64,000 bases of DNA from NCBI RefSeq assembly GCF_020360975.1, contig NW_025408669.1, forward strand, positions 2,542,001 through 2,606,000, in the 5' to 3' direction. The notes under the pieces were generated by a model. That model did no database searches. It saw only the letters and a list, made by a program, of their open reading frames with translations, and was not told the origin of the DNA. This stretch comes from Hirsutella rhossiliensis. Its lineage: Eukaryota > Ascomycota > Sordariomycetes > Hypocreales > Ophiocordycipitaceae. Both the position numbers and the translations under genes were made by a program. Below, piece after piece: positions 24,794 to 36,400 of the stretch (position 1 is its first letter; each line of letters begins with the position of its first letter).

Positions 24794-25040
24794 TCTCGCG
24801 AAGAGAGATGCGAGAAATGCATATAAAACGCACGAAGGTAAAATTAGAAGTAAGGGGTCGGATAGGCAGGGCAGAGAGATTTAATTCTTACGGGAGCAGT
24901 AATAAAGGTAGGGGAGCGATTGTTATATTTTCTTAATTGTCCTTCTTTCCTCCTTCTATACCGGGTGTTTTTAGCTTCCTTAGTCCCTCGTGCTAAGGGA
25001 TATCTCCGAGAACTACGAAATTAGGCCACGCTTCGCGATA
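24794..25040 (-). repeat. Element A 5' LTR
   Basis: 247 bases, preceded on the plus strand by ggcttataac (24784-24793), which is the complement of the primer-binding site gttataagcc. Contains a TATA-like atataaaa segment. Confidence 0.95.
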
Positions 25041-26837
25041 CTAAGACGTTTAGCTAACTATACTTCCTTTTAACTACTTATAAGCCCTTACTTTTTATAT
25101 TATTAATATTAATAAATAAGTATAGTTAAAAGCTATATTCTTTAAGTATTTAGTATCTTATTTTTAATAGTTAAAGTATAGTCTATTACTATAAAACGCT
25201 ATTTAATAATAGTATTAACTTATCTATAATTACTTTAACTATAATCCTTAGTAATTATTAAGCCTTCTTATTATAATAGTAAATTTAATCGTTAATTTAA
25301 CTACCTATATATCTAGCACTTAATTCTTTAACTTATATATTATTTTCCCTTTATTAAATTATAATAAGTTCTTAATCTTTATTTATATAATATAGTATAA
25401 TCTTACGTTTTACTATTTACTTTTAATATTAAGAAAGAAAATACTTTAAGGTCTTTAATACCTAGCTATAATCCTTTAAGTTAGATTCCGCTACTTTAAT
25501 TTAATATAAAGAGTTATTAAGCTTTAATATACTTATATAAAGCTATAATAATATACTAGCTTTACTCCTACTTACTAAGCGTAATATGTATAGCTTATAT
25601 ATATATACTAAGTAATACTTTATTTCCTTACTTTAAATATTTACTAACGTTTATACTTAAAGTATCCTTTAAAAAGCCTTTATAAATTTATAAAGCTATA
25701 TTAATCTAACTAATTATAAATTAGTAGTAATATTATCTCTTAGATATAGTAGCTAGTTTAGTTTAGTATTTAGTACCGCTTACTTAATAGTTTAATAGTC
25801 TATATACTCCTTTATAGTTATATTAATATTAAGAGATACTTACCTTATTAAGGCTAATAATATAATAAAGAGGCGATTATTTAGTATAAGATATCGCATA
25901 TAATAAAACTTATAAAGGTAAATATTACCCTTACTAATTAGTTAGAAAGCTTTATAGCCTTACTAAGTAGTCGTTATAATACCTTTTATATCTCTACCTA
26001 TAATAAAAATATAGCTAGGCTTATATAAGGTATTATTATTCTTTACTAGTAATATAACTACCTAATACTTATTAGTTTATATAAAGCTTTTATCCTATAA
26101 AAGCTTTTAAGCTTAAATAAAGCTATATCCTTAGGTTATTAGCTTAAGTATTAATACTACTTTTAAAGTTATTATTATTATTATTATTATTATTACTTTA
26201 TTTTCTAAGAAGCGATACTTTAATAAGGGTCGGCTAAGTAAGAAGACTTTATTAATAAAGGCTTAGCTAGCCGCGGTTATAATTATACCGCTAGTATAAG
26301 CCTTTAAATATATACCTTTAAATATTTAATAGCGGTTCTATCTTATAATAAAATAATAGTAAACTTAAGTAAGTAATTAATAGATAATTAGTTTTATAAG
26401 ATAAGCTACTAGCTATTATATAAAAGAAGTTTAAGGGAGAAGGTTAAATATAAAAAATATAAGGTATTACTCTTAAACCCTTTTACTTATTATAAGTATC
26501 TAGGTTCCTATTACTTATAGCCGATTTTAACTTTATAATAGTATAGTAAGTCCTTATCTTAAGCGATTAATATTACCCTTACTTTTAGCTAGTTAGTAGT
26601 ACTAAGCTATAAGGGCTATAACCCTTTTATAATAAGGGAAATCGTTTTTAATATAGCTAGAAAGTAAGCTAGTATTAAGTAGTATTACTATCCTTACTAA
26701 GTAATAGTAAAAAGGTCTAAGAGTAATACCTTAAGTTTCCTTACTTAACTTATTCCCTTATAACTTATCTTTATAATATATAGTAAGGTAGTTATACTAG
26801 CCTTCTATTAATAACTTAACTTTACTATTACTTTATA
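25041..26837. other. Older host sequence with decayed minus-strand ORF
   Basis: This sequence received element A at its left end and TRIM-2 and G1 at its right. On the minus strand between about 26110 and 25440, one frame remains protein-like for more than 150 codons, with stops only at likely Gln/Trp positions and segments such as PSYIFIIGRDIKG and FYYMRYLILNNRLF. I do not recognise the protein. A TTA trinucleotide run lies at about 26168-26195. Confidence 0.45.
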
Positions 26838-27203
26838 TATTACGAAAAAGATATAGCCGCCTATTAAATATAAGTAATAGCGTTAATTAATATATATAGA
26901 GTACGCGATATACCCCCTTAGGGATACTAGGTTAATCTATGCTAGGATACCTAGACTACTCCTTTCTTATAAAGGGATAATAGGTTCCTATACTAAAACC
27001 GCGCTTAATTACGCTAGCGGGACTTAAACTACGGGCCTTTAAGTAATACGTACTAAGCTAGCTAAAAGAAGTACGTACGTAGTTACTAAAACGTTCCTAG
27101 AAAGGTAACCTTTCTACTTATACTTATAACTATTACGAAAAAGATATAGCCGCCTATTAAATATAAGTAATAGCGTTAATTAATATATATAAAGTACGCG
27201 ATA
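26838..27203 (-). mobile_element. TRIM-2, 366-bp miniature LTR retrotransposon
   Basis: Two 73-base direct repeats (26838-26910 and 27131-27203) enclose 220 non-coding bases. On the minus strand the LTR begins tatcgcgtac (decayed TGTCGCG). The internal region opens with gttataag at 27130-27123, the first eight bases of the primer site shared with copia family A, and closes with the purine run ctaagggggta (26921-26911), like family A. The flanks, ttata and ttatt, match at four of five bases. It is a second, distinct TRIM family. Confidence 0.8.
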
Positions 27204-27370
27204 TTATTATAAGGTTATAATAGTTCTTTACTTATAGACTAGTATATTAATATATTATAAAGATATATTTTAATAAAGATAGTATATAGTATAGCTAGTA
27301 TATATTCCTCTTATTAACTTATCTAAGATTAACTATAAATAAGCTAATCTACTTACTTAGTAATTATACT

Positions 27371-27627
27371 TATTATAGGCTATACTTATAGAGGGCTAAG
27401 GGTATACTATAGCGATCGTATTAAAGTTAGGCTAAAGTAGACCTATATATAAATAGAGCTTAACTTAAACTTAGGCCGAATAGTACTTAAATATAGGTTA
27501 AGCTAAGGACTAAGGAAGATAGATAGCTATCGCGACTAAGATAAAGTTTTCTTCCTTTCTCCTTAGCTTTAAATAAATAATTATTCGGCCCTATACTACT
27601 ACGCTAAGTATACGCCGGTCCTTAATA
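27371..27627 (+). repeat. G1 5' LTR
   Basis: 257 bases starting tattataggc (decayed TGTTATAGGC) and ending ccttaata (decayed CTTAACA); includes a TATA-like tatataaatag at about 27450. Confidence 0.9.
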
Positions 27628-27699
27628 TATTTAAAGCTCCTTTTAAATAAAGCTATAAAGCTTAAAGAGAGATCGGACTTAAAGGATATAATATAGATA

Positions 27700-30600
27700 T
27701 CCTAATAACCTAAAGGGGGGAGAATAGGCCTAAGGGCGGCTAGGAGTAGCGATAGGAGGGCCTAACGCTTAGCTAATAATAAAGTAAGCAATACTCTTAA
27801 TAAAGGTAGGAGAGGTAAAGATAAGGTATTAGGTAATATAGAGCTAACTATAGATATAGGAATTAATTAGCTAGATTAAGAGGATATACTAAAGGATAGA
27901 TAAAATAATAAGGATAGGTATATAAAAAGGGGCTAAGGGCGAGATAAGTGGTTTAATACTACCTTTAAGGGTAATAGGGGGGGTAGCGATACTAATAACT
28001 AAGGTAGGAATAATAAAGAGGAATATTTATAAAAAGCCTCTCTTAAGCCTAGGAAAACTTAATAGGTAATAAAGGCACTATACTTTATAAGCACGATATA
28101 TATAGGAAAAGTATAAGATCGATAAAGAATTCTTCTTAAGCTTAAAGGAAATCTTCTACCTTATCTATAACTACTTAAATACTAAGCTATAATAAACGGT
28201 CGCTATATACTATAGAATAAAGATAAAGAGGGGCTATAATTAAAAGGAATTCTTAAAATACCTTAACTTAATATACCTTAGCGTAGATATCTAGTTATAT
28301 ATAGTAGCGGCGATTTAAATAATAAAATAAAGGGAGAGTTAAACGTTTATAGCGTTCCTTTTAAAGTTTAAGTAAAGACTCTTTAAGGCTAGAAGGGGGT
28401 CCTAGCTATATAATATTTAGATCGTCTTCCTAGAAAGGGCTCTAAGAATCTAGCTCTATAAAGCGTTAGCTATAATCGACCTCCGTATATTAAGCTTCGC
28501 CGCTTATACTAATTAAGTAGCGTAAATAGCAGCTAAGCTAAAGAGGGTCTAGTAGATAAGATAACCCCCCTTAAACTAAAAGAGACTAGTAGATATATAC
28601 CCTAAGAAAGGAAGGATAAGGATAGGGATACCTTAATAACCGGTATTAACGCCCTAAATAAATAAAGGGAGGGGTAGAGCTAGCTAGAGAGTTAGATATA
28701 CTTTAATTATAGAGTTAAAGGATATATCGCGCTCTATTATAAGAAGAAGAGGTAGGAACCTTAGAGGGTAAGCGTAATAAAGAAAGAGAAGGGCGCTAAG
28801 GATAATAATAACTTAGAAAAAAGGAACCTTAGTATAAAGTTAGGCGTTAAAGGTAAAAGAAAAATAGTAAGAAGCTTAAAGGTTAATAAAGGACTACTTT
28901 ATACTAGGCCTAGTAATACTAAGGGTAAGTATTAATAGGAAGAAAGGACTTAATGCGCTTATAAATACTAGCTATAAATACTATACTATAGTAAGCGAGA
29001 GGGTAGTAATAAAGTTATAGATACCTCTTACTAATAAAAAGAAAAGATAACTAAGGCTATTCTTAAATAATACTTTAGCCTTATAAATAAAAAGAATTAT
29101 AGTATTTAAGATAATTATTAATAGCTATATAAAGTAGACTTTTATATATATAGTCCTTAGACTAAGCTATAATATATTCTTAAGGAGGCTATAAATAAAA
29201 AAGAACTAAGTAATATATAATATAGTAAGAGATCGGATTTAGTATAATAAGGCTAAGATCTAAATAGGCCTATAAGGATCGGAAGTAGTAAGAAAGGTAG
29301 AATAGATCTAAGGGGTAAGGATCGTTAGCGCGGTAGTATTTATAGCGGAATATTAAAGGAAGAAGGTAGTAAGGGATAATAAAGGGAAACGGAGGATAGT
29401 TAATATTTAAGCGATTATAATAAAGGATATAAAGAGACCGCTCTAGCCTAAGATAGCGGTAAACCTAGTAGACTATATCTTAAAGTAAGCGCTAAATATA
29501 TACCTAGACCTCTTTATACTTAAGAAGGCTTTAGAGATACCCTTATATAGGCTAAGGGTAAATTATAAGATTAACTTAATATTAAAAAAAATTAAGGTAG
29601 AGCCCTTACTACTATAAGGACCCTTTTATAATATATTAAGAGAGGAACTTATAATACTAAGAAAGACCTTAAGCGAGCTAATAAAAGTAAACCTAATTTA
29701 CTTAAGTAGCTTCTTAGCCGCGGCCTTAGTACTTTTTACTTAAAAGTTAAACGGTCGCCTATAATTTTACTATAACTACTAGGCCCTAAACGTAATTATA
29801 AAGAGGGATAAGTATATACTACCTTTAATTATAAAGATACTATAAATACTTATAAAGGTAAAGTAGTTTATAAAGCTTAATATTATAGTAGTACTTTATA
29901 AGATTTAGATAGTAAAGGGCTATAAGTTTAAGATAGCCTTTTAAATAAGGTTTAAATTATTTAAGTAGTAAGTATACTTATTTAGCTTAATAAAAATTCT
30001 AGCTACCTTTTAATAATATATTAATAAGGTACTAAGGGAATACCTATATAAGTTTATTATAGTATATATAAATAATATCTTAATTTACTTATTAAGGTCT
30101 CTTTAGGACTACTAAGAAAAAGTAGTAAGGGTACTTTAAAAGCTATAAAAAGTAAGCTTAATACTAAACCTAAGGAAGTATAACTTTGCGATAAAAAAAG
30201 TAAAGTACCTAGGCTTTATTATATAAGTAAAAGGTAAGGTTCGATATAACTTAGAGAAGATTTAAGTAATATAGACTTAGTAGGTACCTTAGAATATAAG
30301 AGGAGTCTAGAGCTTCCTTAGCTTTATAAACTACTACTAAGCCTTTATACTACTTTATATAAAGGTATTAATATACTTAAATAGCCTTTATAAAAAAGGC
30401 GCGATCTTTAGGTAAATAGATAAGTATTAAATAGCGTTTAAGTTTATTTAAAATACTTTTTATAATGCCCTAGTACTATAACTCTATAATTTAAAGAGAG
30501 AGATATACCTAGAGGCAGACTATTTTAAATATATAATAAAGGGGGCGCTTAAATAAGTAAAGCTAAATAGTATATAATACTTAGTAAGATTCTTTTTAAA

Positions 30601-31568
30601 GAGACTAAACCTAGTAAAGTATAACTACCTAATCTACGATAAGGAGATTCTTATAATTATATAGTACTTAGACTTTTAAGGAGCGGAACTTTAAAATATA
30701 CTTACCTTTATAGTACTAACTAACTATAATAACCTAAGGTACTTTATAATAAAGAAAAAGTTAAATAAAAGATAAAGCTAATAGGTAATAAAGCTTATAT
30801 CCTATAACTTTATACTAGAGTTCTAGCTAAGGAGGCTAGCGGTAGTACTTAACGCGCTATCTTATTATAAGTAAGATCGGCTAGTAGGCGAAATAAATAA
30901 GAGGGAGATAAAGTAAGTAGTCTAAATAATTCTTAAGACCGTATACTTATAAGGCTGCTTAGTTCCTACTAAAGGCTAATACGCTAACTTACTAGGACGC
31001 TTAACTTAAGATAAGGTAGTAGTAGTAGCGCTATAATTAAGTAAAGGAAGGGTAGGCGCGGTAGTATATATTAGTAGAGTAAGGGGGCCTATAAGATAAC
31101 CTAAGGAAGAGGTAAATAAGGGTAATAACTAACTAAAACTTAACTTAAACTTAGGCCGAAATATACCTTAAGAATAAGCTAACCTTATATTAGTATTTAA
31201 CGATTAAGAGCTATAAGAAAGGTAGATAAAAGCGCTAGGGAAAGATAAAGAGTACTAAGTGATATTCTAAGTAGTATATAAAAGGGAGAGATCGCTAGTA
31301 CTAAAATAATAATTAAAGGTATAGCTAAGTAAATATATAATTAATATTAAAAGATAGTTATACTTTTATAATAAGCTATAAGTACTAAGGAAGCTAAAGT
31401 ACTATAAGAGAGAGGGGGCTAAGGAATAAGATATACTTTAAGTATAAATAGCTTAGTAAATATATAACTTAATAGTAGTAGGATACTTAGGGAGAGAAGG
31501 GACCTTAGTAATACTAGCCTAAGAATTCTTTTAGCTTAGCTAGTCTATAAGAGCGCTACTAAGAATTA
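27700..31568 (+). pseudogene. G1 gag-pol remnant, first half
   Basis: The gag-like part runs to about 29050 with a possible Cys/His knuckle near 28950-29010. From about 29450 the plus frame reads as a gypsy reverse transcriptase: ALEIPLYRLRV, then VLFT.KLNGRL, then the catalytic box VYINNILIY with YINN at 30065-30076 in place of Y.DD. RNase H follows to about 30900. Near 31460-31568 the integrase HHCC domain is visible (VVGYLGREGTLVML, then EFF with the expected Trp as TAG). The break by G2 falls just after its Asn-Cys motif. Confidence 0.85.
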
Positions 31569-31802
31569 TAAGCTAATAAAGTACTTAAGTATATAGTACT
31601 AATATATTAGTAGGGTATTAGTATAGAATTATACTTACCTTACTTATAAGTTATAGACTACTTACTACCTTAACTAAAGAAGAGAAATTCTTCTTTTTAT
31701 AAGCTTTAGTCTTATAATAAGGAGAATATAATATATATAGCGTAGTACCTCTAGCTATCTCTACTATATAACTAATTATACTATAATATATATTCCCTTA
31801 TA
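31569..31802 (+). repeat. G2 5' LTR
   Basis: About 234 bases; starts ta(a)gctaataaag, contains tataataaggagaat and ends ttccctta ta. Matches 45027-45260. Confidence 0.85.
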
Positions 31803-32039
31803 ATTTCTAAAGCTTTTCTTTTTAGTTACTTAATAAAAATAGCTACTTAAAAAAGACTATATAACGCTCTTATAGCGTAATATAGTAGTTAACTAGTTAA
31901 GGCCTCTTTATTATATATATTAAGTATTTACTTAAGAGATAAAAAACTAAAAGATATATCCTTAAAATAAACCTTTATTATAAACGATATTCTAACTATA
32001 TCGAAGATATCGCTACTTATAAGTATAAGACTACTAACT

Positions 32040-32960
32040 TATAAAGAAAAGCTTATAGCTCTATAAGCGTATATTAAGGAGCTAGAGGAAACGAAACGCT
32101 TATAAGACCGCGTTATATAATTAAAAGAGGAAATAACTAAATACGCTAGTACTATTACTATTTATTTAGGAAAGTATTAATAGTCCTACTCCTTTAAATT
32201 AAATAGTAGTCGCGGTAGTAAGGTTAAGATTAAAAATATCGCTTAATTATCTTAACCTATTAATATATAGAAACGTTTAAATTAAACTTACGATTTAAAG
32301 GATACTTTTAAGGTAGCGCTTAGATATTTTTATTATAATAAAATAAAGATTATTTATATAGTAGATTATATATATAGTAATTATAAAGTAAGATAGCGCT
32401 AATACCTTAAAGTATAGATACTAATTAACTAAACTAAATATAGTATAAATTTAGTATACTTTAAAAAATAAATACTTATCTTAATTAAGAATACTATAAA
32501 TAAAAAGATACTATTAGCGATATAATTAAAAGAGGCTTACTAATAAGAAGGCTAGTCTCCCTTAAAGTTTAGCTTATACCTTAACTCCTTAAAGTATAAT
32601 AACTAGTATTATTCTTAAAAGATAAACCTATTAAAGGGTTTAGATTAATAGAAATAATAAGGTATAGTTTAAGTAATAATAAGTATATTACGTTAGGAAT
32701 AAGTTAAAGGTTATAGACTCTAAACTATAACTAGGTAATTAAGTAATTAGAATTAAAGATATAATTATAATATAGATTATAATAATTATAATATTAAAAG
32801 CTATCGAGCTATTTATTTAAAGGAGTATTCCGTTCCCTTCTTATATATCTTAAGAGCTTCCTTAGATCGCTAAGAGTACTAGGTAATCCTATCGCCTAGG
32901 AGCGCTAAAGCGCTAAAGCGATCCTACGATCCTAGCTATTAAGCGTTAAAGCGCTAAAGT
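32040..32960 (+). pseudogene. G2 gag remnant
   Basis: A plus-strand frame reads as a charged, helical protein with heptad-like spacing (YIKELEETKRL, then LKEEITKYA near 32070-32150), then LKDTFKVALRYFYYNK. This suits the capsid region of a gypsy Gag. Stops fall at expected Gln and Trp positions. No knuckle motif was identified. Confidence 0.6.
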
Positions 32961-32999
32961 AACCTATTTATACCTATTAATAGGAAGAGCTTATATAAG

Positions 33000-35934
33000 T
33001 CGCTTAATAATATTAAGATACTACTATTAATAAGAAGTAATATACTAATACTATTTCTACCCTTAAAGGAACTAAGAATAAAAGTAGTACTATACCCTAA
33101 GGTAGTATATATAAAGGAAGGAATTAAAGAGGCCGATAAGCTAAGCTAAATTATTAAGGAAATACTACCGATTTAACTAATAACTAGTAAGCTAGTAATA
33201 TACTTCCTAAGAGCTAAACTAAAGGCTATTATTAAGAAAGAAGATCTTTTACTTAATTAGGAATTATATATTTCTAAAATAATAAGCTAAGATACCTATC
33301 TATAGAATATACTAATTTTCTAAAAGTAGAAACCTTAGTAAAGACTCTTAGACTTAATACTATAAAATAAGGAAAAGGTAAGATATTAAGGTAATGCCTC
33401 TCCCTTAATAAACTTAATACTTATAAGATAGTTACTTAAAACTCCTATAACGATATTAAAGCGAAACCCTATTAAAGTCCCTATATACTTAGATACTTAT
33501 AGTACTATTAACCTTATAAATATATACTTTACTTAATAATAAGGATTACTATAAGTAGCGCTATTATACCCTATATTATTAGGGCTTAGTAATAATAAGG
33601 TAAGGGAGTATAAAGTATAGTTAGTACTACTTTAAATAATAAATATAAGAGGTACTAAAAAGATAATTACTTATTTTTATATTAGTATTAATAAGTTAAT
33701 ATTAAACGATTAAGTATTAATCCTTTTATTAGTTACTACCTTAAAGGATAAATATATTTATATTATCCTATAAAAATAATAGTAGTAGTTTAAGTATTAA
33801 CTAAGTAATAAAACCTTATAAATTCCTTATAGATTCCTTTAAAAATATAAAAATAAAGTAAGGGTATATATAATAGCGCTTAATCTTAAGCTAATCCTAC
33901 TATTAAATAAAGATAAAGATAAAGGGATTTTATAGGAAGAATAGGCCGAAATCCTACTAACTCTTTACTAGTTTAAAGATACTTTCTTAGCTAATAAATC
34001 CGACTTATTACTAGCTAGAAAGGGAATAGATTACTTAATTAATTTAATCCTTAATATAGAACCCTTTAATAAACCGATTTACCCTTTATTATAAAAGGAA
34101 CTCTAAGTATTATATAACTAGATCTAAGACGCGATAAGAAGGAAAATAATCTAAGAGTTAAAGAGCTTAGCTAAGGCGCCTATCTTTTTTATTTTAAAGA
34201 AAGATAGTACCTTATAGCTATATATAGACTACTAAGGACTTAACTAAGTTATATAGAAGAATCGGTACCTTTTACCCTTTATTTTTAAGATTATTAACCG
34301 CTATTAAGGAGCTAAATATTTTTCTAAGATTAATATATAAAATATATATTAATATATTTAAGTTTAAAAAAGAGATAAATAAAAGACCGCTTTCTAAACG
34401 CGCTATAAATATTTCGAATACTTAGTAATACCCTTTAAACTTACTAACGTACTAGTTATATTTAAGAGCTATATTTATTAAGCGCTTAAGGGGCTTATAA
34501 ATATAATTTATATAGTTTACCTTAATAATACCTTTATATACTTTAAGATAAGAGAAGAATATACTAAATACTTAGGATAAGTAATAGAAAGGCTAAGGGC
34601 TATAAAGCTCTATATAAAACTATTAAAGTATATTTTCTATTAATAGTTAATTAAGTTCCTTAGGTTTATTTTATCTATTAATAGGGTATTAATAGACCTT
34701 TAATAAGTAAAGGTAATAGCTTAGTAGCCTAAACCTATAACCTACTATAATATTTAAGTTTTTCTTAGGTTCTATAATTTTTACTAACGATTTATATATA
34801 GATATTTTAAAGTTATAGCGCCCTTAACTATATTACTAAAAGGGAGTAAGAATAAGAAGAAACTAAGAAGTATAAAGCTAAACCTTATTAAAAGGGTAGC
34901 GTTTAAAGCTCTTAAGGATACTTTTTAAGGAGCCTTACTCCTTAGATATTATAATCTAAAAAGATATATTTATATTAAAATAAATATATTATAATTTATA
35001 ATAGTAAGGATTATCTCTTAACCTAATAATAAAGGGCGTTACTATCTAATTATATTTTAGTTAAGGAACTTTACTAGAGCTAAACTTAATTATAGTATTT
35101 TAAACTAAGAACTATTTACTATTAATAAGTTATTTAAATACTAGCAATATTATATTAAAAGGGTAGTATATAAAGTAAAGATATTATTAGACTACTATAA
35201 CCTTTAAACGTTTATATACTAGACCTCCTTAAATAAAAGGTAAGTAAGATAGTATATATATTTAGTACTATTTAACTTTACGATTAAGTATTATATAGGT
35301 AAATTAAACCTAGTAAACGCTCTATTAAGAATACTTAGATATAAGGGCGAGAAGCCCCTATCTATAAAACTATTACTAAAACTATAAGCGAAGCTAGCTA
35401 TTATTAATACTATATCTATATAGAAAAATAATAAGGCGTTTTTATAAGTAAAGAGATACTTAACCTTAAGTTAATATAAGCGTAATAAAGTACCTTTTTA
35501 TTAGGAAAATATATAAGCTTATCTATAGTAAAACTATAATATTTTAGGCGCGAGACCTAAATAATTAGCCGATTAAGTTAAAGAGAGAGCTAGTTATAAA
35601 TAGTTACTCTTAAGGAAGACTATTAAAAAAGCGGTTTACTATATAAAGGTTTATATAGTAGAAGTTTTAAAACCGCTACTAAAGTTACTAAAACGTACTT
35701 AGTTAGTTAATATAGTAATTAGTAAGCTAAAAGAGACTAAAGACTTTTTAAAAGGGAAGGGTTTTTAGTTAGTATACTTAGATAAACTACTATTATAAAA
35801 GGGTTATATTATAGTACCCTTAAAGGAAGCCTTATAGTAAGAGCTAATATAGCTCTTTTATAACGATCTATTAGTAAGATACTTTAGCTCCTAATATACT
35901 AATAAACTATTAGTAAGGAACTTTTCTCGCAAAG
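33000..35934 (+). pseudogene. G2 protease-RT-RNase H-integrase start
   Basis: The reverse transcriptase catalytic box reads VYLNN (YLNN at 34518-34529, for YLDD), preceded near 34390-34440 by the fingers/palm region of gypsy enzymes. RNase H follows at about 34900-35300 and the N-terminal part of integrase at about 35400-35930. Copia element B then interrupts. Stops are TAA/TAG from RIP. Confidence 0.8.
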
Positions 35935-36400
35935 AGAGATATAAGAAGTATATAAAAATATACGAAGGTAAAATTAAAAGTAAGGGGTCGGATAGGTAGG
36001 TTAAAGAGATTTAATTCTTATAGGGGCAGCAATAAAGGTAGGGGAGTAATTATTATATTACCTTAATTATCCTTCTTTCCTCTATCTAACGCCCCTCTTT
36101 ATACCCGTCTAGCATCTTAATTAATAAAGAAGATCCTACTTAAAGAAGCTACTAATATCCTTTTAACTACCGAGCTTTTTACCGGTTTTCCCCCTCCTTT
36201 CTAGCCGTTGCCGGCATATCCGTCTTATCTCTCGCTACCTCTATAGGAAGCTATCGCTACTTCTACTTCCCCTCTTACCCCTACCCTCCTTTCTATACCT
36301 CTTTTTAGCTCCTTCCTTAAAACCTGTTTTTTAGCTTCCTAGGTCCCTCGTGCTAAGAGATATCTCCGAGAACTACGAAATCAAGCCACGCTTCGCGATA
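35935..36400 (-). repeat. Element B 3' LTR (long form)
   Basis: 466 bases from tctcgcaaagagag to cttcgcgata. Confidence 0.9.

Larger units (their letters stand above)
19229..25040 (-). mobile_element. Copia element A, complete, moderately RIP-mutated
   Basis: A 5,812-base Ty1/copia element on the minus strand with two 247-base LTRs and an exact five-base target-site duplication, ctaag, at 19224-19228 and 25041-25045. The LTR pair differs almost only by transitions. It belongs to the same family as B, C and D but has a short LTR lacking about 230 bases of the long form. The internal region carries RNase H, reverse transcriptase, integrase and gag remnants in that plus-coordinate order. CG-rich words and some CA/TG survive, so it is younger or less exposed to RIP than element C. 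Confidence 0.95.

Noticed and set aside
26168..26195. TTA repeat as a CRISPR-like or functional array
   Set aside because: It is a simple trinucleotide microsatellite without spacers.
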